NCBI GenBank assembly: GCA_031265005.1
Contig: JAISDD010000119.1
Location: forward strand, 1 to 5,024
Direction of reading: 5' to 3'
From: Syntrophomonadaceae bacterium
GTDB taxonomy: Bacteria > Bacillota > Syntrophomonadia > Syntrophomonadales > Syntrophomonadaceae
Length of the DNA: 5,024 bases
Within the stretch, counting starts at the first letter, position 1. Every line of letters begins with the position of its first letter. The notes under the pieces were generated by a model, which worked only from the letters and a program-made list of their open reading frames with translations, did not search any database and was not told where the DNA came from. Below, piece by piece: positions 1-5,024 of this stretch. Position numbers and translations under genes: made by a program.

Positions 1-2
1 TT

Positions 3-161
3 ATCTCTTTCTTTGACTGGACAACACGAAACGGTGATTTGCCAAAAGCCGCGGCAAAGCTGAAAGCTGACTATTTGTCTCGGCTCGCGGCTGATAAGCC
101 CATACAATGCAACACCTGTGCAAACCTGAAAACTAACCTCAGATTGCGGACGGTATCTTGA
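3..161 (+). CDS. Possible 3' end of an unidentified protein (partial, off left edge)
   Basis: An open frame enters from the left edge and runs 52 codons to a TGA at 159-161. The translation begins ISFFDWTTRNGDLP, continues with an Ala/Lys-rich helix-like stretch (KAAAKLKADYLSRLAADK) and ends with a CNTC pair and a basic tail. It reads like a protein C-terminus, but I do not recognise a family. If real, it converges on the amidase gene with only 13 bp between the two stop codons. Caveats: a frame this short can be open by chance, and one minus-strand frame is also open across the same bases. Its start lies outside the window, so no RBS or promoter can be judged. Confidence 0.3.
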   Translation: MSFFDWTTRNGDLPKAAAKLKADYLSRLAADKPIQCNTCANLKTNLRLRTVS

Positions 162-174
162 ACGCCTGAAGTCG

Positions 175-2415
175 CTAAGGCCTCACTTGAGTCAGGTCTA
201 TGGCATCAGTAACATTTGGATAACTGGGATTAACTTGGTAATCAGGGTTCTCATTCATATATTGCAGTATCCCATTAGCAATCAACTGAGCGGCTTGCTG
301 TTTAAAACTGTCCTGCATGAGCAGCTGTTCCTCTTCCTGGTTAGAGATAAACGCTACTTCGCACAGGGCGGAGGGCATGGTAGTTTTACGCAGGACCAAC
401 AGTTTAATATTGTTTTTCACCCCTCGGTCGGCCCGATTTAGTTTTCGTAACTGATCCATGAGCAGGGAAGCTAACCTTTCCCTTTCATCTTTCTGCATAT
501 ATAGATCGGGTTCATCAATGGGCGCGTAATAATATACCTCGGTTCCATTAGCGCTTAGATTGCCATGGCTGTTGTTATGAATGGAAACAAAGACTACGGC
601 GTTCATCATATTGGCATAGGTGGCGATATCGTTCAGGGGTACTGTTTGGTCGGTGGTGCGGGTATATTCCACTTTAATTCCCTGACCGGTCAATATCTTC
701 CCCACCCGCAGGGTGATATCCAGATTGACGTCTTTTTCATAAAGGACCGTTCCCCGCGCGCCGATCTCGCTGCCGCCGTGACCGGCGTCTAAAACCACGA
801 CGCCGTTTTTTGGCACGGCGTTTTTACTGGGTATGAATAACACATGAAGCTCTTTCCGGTCATCGCTTTGGCCTACCGTATATTTAGCCGCTTCATTAGT
901 ATCGATCTCCATGTTCACCATGCGGCCGCCGGTTTCCGTAAACTGTACCTGGCTGAGTAAGGGACTGCTGTAAGTATAACGGCTTTGAGTCATGCCCTTC
1001 TGTACGCCGTGCAGAAATATTTTCATGGTATTGCGCTGTAAGTTTTCCGTATAAGTCACAGGCAATAAAGTACGGACGATGACCCGCTCTCCGCTGCTGC
1101 CGAAAGTTTCCCTTTCTACTCCGGTTATTACATTAGGGACCGTGATGGTTTCCCGTGTCCCGTTATTTTCACTGCTGCGTTCGTATGAAATTCCAGAGGG
1201 GATGGTGATATTCACTTCCGCCTGTTCTTGATTGTTTTTCCCGTCTATGTATAGGATTTGGCTTCCGATCTTCTCTTCCGCATACAGAGGGCTGGCCACA
1301 TAGCTCTGATCTACGGTATAACTGATATAGCCGCCGTTTTCATTGACTCGGATACGCTTGTCCCCGGTTACTTCCACGACTATTTTTATGCCTTCATTTT
1401 CTTGGCTGTAACTGATTTTTACTTCCTGAAGGTTGGGGTTGACTATCTGATTTCCGGCAGGTTTTTCCTGACCGGGCGGCGTACCCGAATCAGGAGGGGT
1501 CTCCGGCGGCGCTTCCTCGGTTCTGGTTTTGATATGCACTGTCCGCGTGTCCGCGTTCCAGTCCACCTGGCCGCCAAAGGTTTCCCCCGCAAAACGCAGG
1601 GGCGCTAAAGTCCTGTTACTGATAATTTGAGCAGGTACGTCTAAGGGGATAACCATTCCGTTCACTAAGGCGATGGAATTTCCCAGCTGCAATTGTACAA
1701 AAACGCTGTCTTTGCCGGCGGTTACCATTTGGGCGGCTTCGTCCCACCGCACTTCCGCCCCCACCGCTTCAAATATCGCTCTTAAAGGCACCAAAGTTCT
1801 TCCTTCTTTGATCAGCGGGTCCACGTCAAATCGCATTAATTTCTGATCTAAATAAACCTGGGGCGGCAACGCTTCTGAGATATTAACTGCCGCCGCGCCC
1901 GGAGTATCCGCAGCGGGTGGAACCTGGCTGCTGGTATTGCCAACCGGCGTTACCAAAGCCGCGCTGATATATAGGAATTCTCCTGAAGCAGCTTGAATCT
2001 GGTACCAATCTCCTTGTTGTTCCAAACCGGTCAGCCGGATACCTTTTTGCAATTGACCGGCTTGCTGATAGCTGGTTCCCGGTCCTTTACGCAAATTAGC
2101 AATTTCAGTCGTCACTTCCAGCGGTATGGTTTTTAGATCCACCAAAGAACTGCTTATCCATCCTGAAATATTCTGATATTGAATTTGGTACCAGTCTTGA
2201 CCGCCGGCTAATATTGTAACTTCAGTGTTTTCTATTACTTGCCCCACTACCGCATTATCAGTGCCCGGACCGGAGCGGATATTAGCCACTCCAGCTCCGA
2301 CTACGCCTGTAGCGGCATGAGCCGGGCCTGGAAGCAGCAAAGCCAGAAGGCAAAAAGAAAAAACTATCGTACTCAAAAAGATTATATTTTTTTTACACGA
2401 GAATGACTGTTTCAT
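175..2415 (-). CDS. Secreted N-acetylmuramoyl-L-alanine amidase (SH3 x2, Cu-amine-oxidase-N, AMIN, Amidase_3)
   Basis: A 746-residue zinc amidase that cleaves the bond between N-acetylmuramic acid and L-alanine in peptidoglycan; it acts outside the membrane. Residues 1-34 are a signal peptide with a basic start, hydrophobic core and likely cleavage after AHA (32-34). Two bacterial SH3 repeats follow (about 37-93 and 98-156), each with a NIRSGPGT/NLRKGPGT-type motif and a WYQIQ strand. A copper-amine-oxidase-N-like domain (about 185-297) has two RTL(V/A)PLR half-repeats at 206 and 268. A Pro-rich linker (about 300-325) leads to one or two AMIN-like beta domains (about 330-528). The Amidase_3 catalytic domain (about 537-720) carries the expected residues: H545 in DAGHGG, E560 in YEKDVNL, H613 in SIHNN and catalytic E686 in CEVAFISN. 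A 25-residue polar tail ends the protein. The SH3, CuAO-N and AMIN parts are presumably wall-targeting modules. The gene is complete and monocistronic as far as seen. Its exact role (growth, separation, sporulation or germination) cannot be read from sequence. Confidence 0.95.
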   Translation of the reverse strand: MKQSFSCKKNIIFLSTIVFSFCLLALLLPGPAHAATGVVGAGVANIRSGPGTDNAVVGQVIENTEVTILAGGQDWYQIQYQNISGWISSSLVDLKTIPLEVTTEIANLRKGPGTSYQQAGQLQKGIRLTGLEQQGDWYQIQAASGEFLYISAALVTPVGNTSSQVPPAADTPGAAAVNISEALPPQVYLDQKLMRFDVDPLIKEGRTLVPLRAIFEAVGAEVRWDEAAQMVTAGKDSVFVQLQLGNSIALVNGMVIPLDVPAQIISNRTLAPLRFAGETFGGQVDWNADTRTVHIKTRTEEAPPETPPDSGTPPGQEKPAGNQIVNPNLQEVKISYSQENEGIKIVVEVTGDKRIRVNENGGYISYTVDQSYVASPLYAEEKIGSQILYIDGKNNQEQAEVNITIPSGISYERSSENNGTRETITVPNVITGVERETFGSSGERVIVRTLLPVTYTENLQRNTMKIFLHGVQKGMTQSRYTYSSPLLSQVQFTETGGRMVNMEIDTNEAAKYTVGQSDDRKELHVLFIPSKNAVPKNGVVVLDAGHGGSEIGARGTVLYEKDVNLDITLRVGKILTGQGIKVEYTRTTDQTVPLNDIATYANMMNAVVFVSIHNNSHGNLSANGTEVYYYAPIDEPDLYMQKDERERLASLLMDQLRKLNRADRGVKNNIKLLVLRKTTMPSALCEVAFISNQEEEQLLMQDSFKQQAAQLIANGILQYMNENPDYQVNPSYPNVTDAIDLTQVRP

Positions 2416-2427
2416 AAAGTATTTATT

Positions 2428-2434
2428 CTCCCTC
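2428..2434 (-). promoter_or_regulatory. Ribosome binding site of the amidase
   Basis: On the minus strand this reads GAGGGAG, 12 nt before the ATG at 2415. The spacing is a little long, but the match is good. The ATG is immediately followed by a convincing signal peptide, which supports this start. Confidence 0.6.
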
Positions 2435-2463
2435 GTTGTTTGCTATACCTTCCCTTATTGTAA

Positions 2464-2492
2464 ATAATACCATATTTCCTTTCTTTTATTAA
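2464..2492 (-). promoter_or_regulatory. Probable promoter of the amidase (extended -10)
   Basis: On the minus strand there is TATTAT (2469-2464) preceded by TGG, giving an extended -10 box (TGn-TATTAT). A weak -35 candidate, TTAATA (2492-2487), lies 17 nt upstream and matches TTGACA at 4 of 6. It would place transcription start about 40 nt before the start codon. This is a consensus match by eye, consistent with a SigA-type promoter; a sporulation sigma factor cannot be excluded. Confidence 0.4.
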
Positions 2493-2551
2493 TCACTCCC
2501 CTTCTCGCTCATAATTGTAATCACCAGGGATGATTTATAACACTAATCCGC

Positions 2552-2605
2552 ATACCCCTTTGGGGCACAAGATAGTATGTACTAACGTGTGCCCCAAAGG
2601 GGTAT
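2552..2605. repeat. Perfect 18-bp inverted repeat with 18-nt loop
   Basis: The left arm ATACCCCTTTGGGGCACA (2552-2569) is exactly complementary to the right arm at 2588-2605. The loop (2570-2587) contains TAGTA-TG-TACTA. Each arm also contains its own small palindrome (CCCC-TTT-GGGG), so the region could fold as one long hairpin or as two short ones. No T-run follows on either strand, so it is not a standard intrinsic terminator. The left arm resembles the mini-palindromes at 2636-2653 and 2681-2699. Confidence 0.85.
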
Positions 2606-2616
2606 TTTCCTTAATT

Positions 2617-2679
2617 GCGGGCAAATATAACCTAATACCCTTTCAGGGCACTTAGGTCACGAGATTTGTCCGCGTTTTT
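2617..2679 (+). repeat. Terminator-like hairpin interrupted by nested mini-palindromes
   Basis: GCGGGCAAAT (2617-2626) pairs with ATTTGTCCGC (2664-2673) with one G-T wobble, followed by G and TTTTT (2675-2679). This is the terminator stem of the right copy, but its loop has been expanded by 37 nt. The insert is itself nested: ACCTAA (2630-2635) pairs with TTAGGT (2652-2657), and inside that CCCT (2638-2641) pairs with AGGG (2645-2648). No plus-strand gene lies directly upstream, so any termination role here is doubtful. Confidence 0.6.
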
Positions 2680-2680
2680 A

Positions 2681-2699
2681 TAACCTAAAGGTCACAAGA
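2681..2699 (+). repeat. 19-nt mini-palindrome insertion unit
   Basis: TAACCTAAAGGTCACAAGA interrupts a sequence that is continuous in the right-hand copy, where GTTTTTA is followed directly by ATAGAG. It has an ACCT-AA-AGGT core followed by CACAAGA. The same unit, split by a second palindrome of 18 nt, occurs at 2628-2635 plus 2654-2664 with CACGAGA. Confidence 0.65.
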
Positions 2700-2826
2700 A
2701 TAGAGAATAGTATAAACAATAATCCAGCAAAATCATATGTTTCAAACAGTTTAACGGTTATATACTTTTTTGTTAAAATAAAGAAGTCATCCAGCCCCGC
2801 GAATACATCGTCAGTTTACTTTTTTT

Positions 2827-2836
2827 GTAAATTTAC
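2827..2836. promoter_or_regulatory. Palindrome overlapping the -35 region (possible operator)
   Basis: GTAAATTTAC is a perfect 10-bp palindrome overlapping the proposed -35 box of the lipoprotein gene. A further TTTAC half-site lies 17 bp upstream at 2815-2819. Its position would suit a repressor, but AT-rich palindromes of this size arise readily by chance. Confidence 0.25.
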
Positions 2837-2860
2837 GGTTTTGTGATTTTGTGTTATACT
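2832..2860 (+). promoter_or_regulatory. Promoter of the lipoprotein gene (extended -10)
   Basis: TATACT at 2855-2860 is a 5/6 match to the -10 consensus and is preceded by TGT, making an extended -10 (TGn). TTTACG at 2832-2837 is a 4/6 match to the -35 box with an ideal 17-nt spacer. Transcription would start near 2867, leaving a leader of about 70 nt. The spacer carries a direct repeat of TTTTGTG (2839-2845 and 2847-2853). Confidence 0.6.
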
Positions 2861-2920
2861 CTCCTTAAACTTGAATATGGATAGGACTGAATGACGGCCT
2901 ATATTAAAAAACAATCAACC

Positions 2921-2925
2921 GGAGG
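2921..2925 (+). promoter_or_regulatory. Ribosome binding site that favours the GTG start at 2936
   Basis: GGAGG lies 10 nt before GTG 2936-2938. The in-frame ATG at 2891 has only a weak AGGA before it. Starting at 2936 gives M(V)KKISIILII, a normal lipoprotein signal peptide; starting at 2891 would add 15 unneeded residues. Confidence 0.65.
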
Positions 2926-2935
2926 ACTGGTATTT

Positions 2936-4255
2936 GTGAAAAAAATCAGCATTATACTCATTATCGCGGCCTTCATCGCGAGTATTTTTTCTTGCGCCGG
3001 AAACGGGAACGGCGAGTCGCCCGAACAAGTAGAGAATCCGGCTGTTATGGACGCCGCGCAGTCACCGGGCACTGCCGGATCATCAAATTCCGCGCCGGAT
3101 AATTTGACGACGGAAAAATGGATCGCTCAGGACAACACCATCAGCGCCTGGTTCAGTGAAGAACAGCCCGAAAACTACAGCGGCGTCGACATTGACATTG
3201 AAACTATGCAAATCGGTAAGACGGCTGACGGAAAGGATATTTTCGCTCTGTTGCGCTTGCCGCTTAAAGGCACCTGGCTTGCGGGCGAAGTTCACAGTGC
3301 GCGTCTATTCCTCAAAGTAAAAGAGAATGACGCGCCCGCGTCGCTGCTTGTGACTCACGCCGCAAGCGGCTGGGATTTTTCGCAAACGCCTTGTGTGGAA
3401 GCGCGCGCGCTGGTTGACGATATCAGCTTTTCAACGGCGGAGATCAGGCAGGAAGAAGACGGTTGGATCAGCTTTGACGTTACCAGCTGCGTAAGAGCGT
3501 GGCTGGACGGAGACATGCAAAACAACGGGTTTGCTCTTTTTGCCGAAAACGCTGGCGATACGGGCGTGTTCGTTTCCGGCTGGGCGCCAGATAATGTTGA
3601 CATACCATACCTTGAGGTTAGCGGAGCCGTGGGCGTGCGGGCGCTGGACTACGGTAAATTCGGCTACACGGAACAACCGGTCCCCGGCGCGGAGATCGAT
3701 GAGGGCGGCAATTGTCTTTCTTATGCGCTTCGAGATACCGAGATGATTTTCATCGACGATCTGAACGCCGATTCCGACGTTATGAACGAAATCTACCGTG
3801 AATCCGGTGAAGACGCCGTGATGGACTATTTTACGGTGCTTGTCGAGAACTATGTAGAAGCAAACAAGGCGGGACTGCAAATTTCGCGTTTTCAAAAGAT
3901 TGACGCTTTCGACGCGCCTGTTCAGCCAGAAGAAGAATACCGTATAGCCATTCGCATTGGGTGCAAAGTTTTTGACGGCGAAGTGGATTTGGACGGAGCC
4001 CGTAACTTTGATTTTCATGCTTGGGCACAGTTGAACGACGGCCAATGGGCACAAAAGTTTCCTCTTGACACATCAGAAAAAATCCCCTGCTCCGGTCCTG
4101 GCGTTTCGCCTGAAAAATACCCGTGGAACGCCGCCCTCCAGTGGTCAATGGCGAGACTCAACGATTACTATACCAGCAAAGTTGTGTACTTTGCGGTCGC
4201 AAAAGATACAGACAATTTTACGAAGCATAAAACTTATTTTAAGGAACAAAACTAA
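2936..4255 (+). CDS. Lipoprotein with DNRLRE-like domain and C-terminal Cys/His domain
   Basis: With the GTG start the product is 439 residues (454 if ATG 2891 is used). Residues 1-19 form a lipoprotein signal peptide ending IFS-C20. The Phe at -2 is atypical, but the rest fits lipid attachment and anchoring on the outer membrane face. A low-complexity acidic/Ser/Pro linker follows to about 60. Residues about 62-230 resemble a DNRLRE domain, a beta-rich surface-protein module: ARLFLKV strand, a SGWDFSQTP segment, then GWISFDVTSCVRAWLDG and NNGFALFAEN. The C-terminal part (about 245-425) has GGNCLSYAL with C260, EYRIAIRIG, and DFHAWAQLNDGQWAQK with H361. This Cys...His order and spacing suggest a papain-like cysteine-hydrolase fold (inference). 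The substrate is unknown. The gene has its own promoter and ends at repeat hairpins, so it is probably monocistronic. The existence of the gene and its lipoprotein nature are well supported, the DNRLRE call moderately, the hydrolase idea weakly. Confidence 0.85.
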   Translation: MKKISIILIIAAFIASIFSCAGNGNGESPEQVENPAVMDAAQSPGTAGSSNSAPDNLTTEKWIAQDNTISAWFSEEQPENYSGVDIDIETMQIGKTADGKDIFALLRLPLKGTWLAGEVHSARLFLKVKENDAPASLLVTHAASGWDFSQTPCVEARALVDDISFSTAEIRQEEDGWISFDVTSCVRAWLDGDMQNNGFALFAENAGDTGVFVSGWAPDNVDIPYLEVSGAVGVRALDYGKFGYTEQPVPGAEIDEGGNCLSYALRDTEMIFIDDLNADSDVMNEIYRESGEDAVMDYFTVLVENYVEANKAGLQISRFQKIDAFDAPVQPEEEYRIAIRIGCKVFDGEVDLDGARNFDFHAWAQLNDGQWAQKFPLDTSEKIPCSGPGVSPEKYPWNAALQWSMARLNDYYTSKVVYFAVAKDTDNFTKHKTYFKEQN

Positions 4256-4298
4256 TACTAATCCGCAATTAAAACATTACCTTGAAAGCGGATTAGTA
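4256..4298. repeat. 11-bp inverted repeat just after the lipoprotein stop codon
   Basis: TACTAATCCGC (4256-4266) pairs perfectly with GCGGATTAGTA (4288-4298) around a 21-nt loop. It begins on the base after the TAA stop. No T-run follows directly, so it may protect or stabilise the 3' end of the mRNA, or simply be the left part of the repeat element. Its left arm is shared with 2542-2551, but the right arm is missing from that copy. Confidence 0.7.
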
Positions 4299-4361
4299 AA
4301 TACTATTTTCCTTATTCGCGGGCAAATATTTGTCCGCGTTTTTAATAGAGAATAGTATAAA
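4257..4361 (+). repeat. Right copy of flanking repeat (uninterrupted form)
   Basis: A 105-bp element containing, in order, the ACTAATCCGC hairpin, TAGTA-AA-TACTA, TTTTCCTTA, the CGCGGGCAAAT terminator stem, and AATAGAGAATAGTATAAA (4344-4361). The last 18 bases are identical to 2699-2716. It is in the same orientation as the left copy, so the lipoprotein gene sits between direct repeats. Weak similarity may continue a few bases further (AATAACCAAC here, AATAATCCAGC on the left). Confidence 0.75.
4317..4343 (+). terminator. Intrinsic terminator of the lipoprotein gene
   Basis: CGCGGGCAAAT (4317-4327) pairs with ATTTGTCCGCG (4328-4338), 11 positions with a single G-T wobble. TTTTT follows at 4339-4343. 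In practice the AT centre would open to form the loop. It lies about 60 nt after the stop codon on the coding strand. On the minus strand no T-run follows, so it is one-directional. Confidence 0.75.
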
Positions 4362-4586
4362 GAGAATAACCAACCCAACCGGGTTAAATTTTAGATCTGG
4401 CGGCGCGTTGTAAAATTAATTGCCGTTATTGAGGAAGAAATATAGTCTTTTAGTTTTAAAGTCAAGGCAGGATATGAAAAAATTGAGAAAGATTTGGCCG
4501 CAATTCAATTCCCTAGATGATGCTATCTCTGCTTGTTTTTAAGGTTTGATCATTATAGAAGGTTCATGGCCAATCGATATGTAATG
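4362..4586. other. Gap without a convincing gene
   Basis: This 225-bp stretch lies between the lipoprotein terminator and the stop codon of the membrane-protein gene. It has only short frames. The best is a 22-codon plus-strand frame at 4474-4542 (MKKLRKIWPQ...) with an imperfect AGG-type sequence just upstream. Another short frame at 4410-4445 reads VKLIAVIEEEI before a TAG. These could be remains of a decayed gene, but no frame is continuous and I cannot name a family. I see no clear minus-strand terminator for the membrane-protein gene. Confidence 0.4.
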
Positions 4587-5024
4587 TTAGTTGCGAAACA
4601 ATATCTTAAACAAAAAGTAGTATCTTGCTATCAGCGGAATGGATTGGTAAAGTAAGTACCCCCAAAAAATAGCTAATATCCAAAAGATAAGCCAAATAGA
4701 AATATATTTTTGGCCTTTTTTATTCCAGAATTTTTTATTACAGAAATAGAAGAGACTAAGCATAATAATAAAATATATCAGACCGCCATAAAGTAAAAAA
4801 TTATTATCACCCGACGCGCCTATTACACCTACTGCAACATACCCCAAAATTATTTTTACTTTTATACTCAATAAAATTATCAAACCTAATAAGGCAATTA
4901 ATCCGAATGACCAATAAGTTATCCAAACCGTTTTTGGCTTGTCAAATGTTTTTCGCAATAAACCGAATATTATATACAAAACGAAAATGAAAACTGTGGC
5001 AATTAGTATATTTATTACGGCTAA
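4587..5024 (-). CDS. Multi-pass membrane protein, function unknown (5' end off right edge)
   Basis: The frame is open from the window edge (5024) to a TAA at 4587-4589, giving 145 visible codons. A TTG at 4979 could start a 130-residue product, but the 15 codons upstream (LAVINILIATVFIFV) are hydrophobic and continue a membrane helix, so the true start probably lies outside the window. Visible membrane segments, counted from 5024: about 1-23, 33-54, a weaker one near 57-70, about 76-95, and about 107-127. Short basic loops (RKTFDKPK; CNKKFWNKKGQK) separate some of them. The C-terminus is RYYFLFKILFRN. Aromatic, Ile and Lys content is high, and the DNA is clearly more AT-rich than the other two genes, which may indicate transfer or a different constraint on membrane proteins. 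I see no catalytic or transporter signature. Confidence 0.65.
   Translation of the reverse strand, partial: LAVINILIATVFIFVLYIIFGLLRKTFDKPKTVWITYWSFGLIALLGLIILLSIKVKIILGYVAVGVIGASGDNNFLLYGGLIYFIIMLSLFYFCNKKFWNKKGQKYISIWLIFWILAIFWGYLLYQSIPLIARYYFLFKILFRN

Larger units (their letters stand above)
2542..2716 (+). repeat. Left copy of flanking repeat, enlarged by mini-palindrome insertions
   Basis: This 175-bp stretch is a direct-repeat relative of 4257-4361 on the far side of the lipoprotein gene. Shared blocks in the same order are: ACTAATCCGCA; a TAGTA-2nt-TACTA motif; TTTTCCTTA; GCGGGCAAATAT; TTGTCCGCGTTTTTA; and AATAGAGAATAGTATAAA. Between these blocks the left copy has extra segments absent from the right copy: 37 nt at about 2629-2665, 19 nt at 2681-2699, and the two arms of a long inverted repeat at 2552-2605. 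The extras share the pattern of a short palindrome followed by (G/T)CAC and usually RAGA. The copy lies between two divergent promoters, where a plus-strand terminator has no gene to serve, so it is more likely a repeat element than gene-specific regulation. Confidence 0.75.

Noticed and set aside
43..92. Minus-strand terminator for the amidase (AGCCGCG/CGCGGCT stem then TTTT)
   Set aside because: The 7-bp stem has a loop of about 32 nt and the T-tail is only four bases before GG. It also overlaps the possible plus-strand reading frame, so it is too weak to annotate.
187..1608. Plus-strand open frames opposite the amidase (187-441, 565-792, 1258-1608)
   Set aside because: They are antisense to conserved catalytic and domain-coding sequence, have no RBS and no recognisable product.
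2542..2716. CRISPR array
   Set aside because: The repeated units are short, palindromic, variably spaced and partly nested, with no regular spacers and no cas genes.
3431..4054. 207-codon minus-strand open frame inside the lipoprotein gene
   Set aside because: It lies wholly opposite a better supported gene with signal peptide, RBS, promoter and terminator. Its translation shows no domain pattern, and long antisense frames are common opposite GC-balanced genes.
4256..4298. Integron attC site after the lipoprotein stop codon
   Set aside because: The position directly after a stop codon and the inverted repeat are suggestive, but the GTTRRRY and RYYYAAC core sites are absent and no integrase is seen.
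4330..4358. Outward promoter in the right repeat (TTGTCC, 17 nt, TAGTAT)
   Set aside because: Each box matches consensus at only 4 of 6. It overlaps the terminator stem, and no plus-strand gene follows.
4410..4542. Remnant of a HicB-type antitoxin gene (VKLIAVIEEE resembles a family N-terminus)
   Set aside because: Only about ten residues fit before a stop, and the other frames do not continue the family pattern, so chance similarity is likely.
4566..4655. 29-codon plus-strand frame starting MANRYVMLVA with GAAGG just upstream
   Set aside because: The RBS is only 3-4 nt from the ATG. The frame overlaps the end of the membrane-protein gene on the other strand, and nothing supports expression.

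Overview
The window looks like chromosomal DNA of a Gram-positive, probably spore-forming Clostridia/Peptococcaceae-type Firmicute. The evidence is a large secreted cell-wall amidase of the SH3 + copper-amine-oxidase-N + AMIN + Amidase_3 type, a lipoprotein with a DNRLRE-like domain, and GGAGG-type ribosome binding sites. This placement is inferred from domain style, not from a database match.

Layout. Positions 1-174 hold the possible 3' end of a plus-strand reading frame entering from the left edge (weak). Positions 175-2415 (minus) encode a complete secreted N-acetylmuramoyl-L-alanine amidase with all four zinc/catalytic residues. Positions 2416-2935 are a divergent intergenic region. It holds the amidase promoter and RBS, a complex palindromic repeat (2542-2716), and the promoter and RBS of the next gene. 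Positions 2936-4255 (plus) encode a lipoprotein with a DNRLRE-like domain and a C-terminal domain carrying a Cys/His pair suggestive of a papain-like fold. A second, simpler copy of the repeat (4257-4361), including an intrinsic terminator, starts one base after its stop codon. Positions 4362-4586 contain no convincing gene. Positions 4587-5024 (minus) are the 3' part of an AT-rich multi-pass membrane protein that runs off the right edge.

The two large proteins are divergently transcribed and both act outside the membrane: one cleaves peptidoglycan, the other is probably anchored on the outer face of the membrane. Nothing shows that they work together.

The most unusual structure is the pair of direct repeats flanking the lipoprotein gene. 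The right copy is a clean hairpin plus terminator. The left copy is the same element interrupted by 19-20 nt mini-palindromes of the form TAACCT..AGGTCACRAGA, one nested inside another, and it contains a perfect 18-bp inverted repeat. This suggests a small palindromic repeat family that inserts into itself, and a gene lying between recombinogenic repeats.
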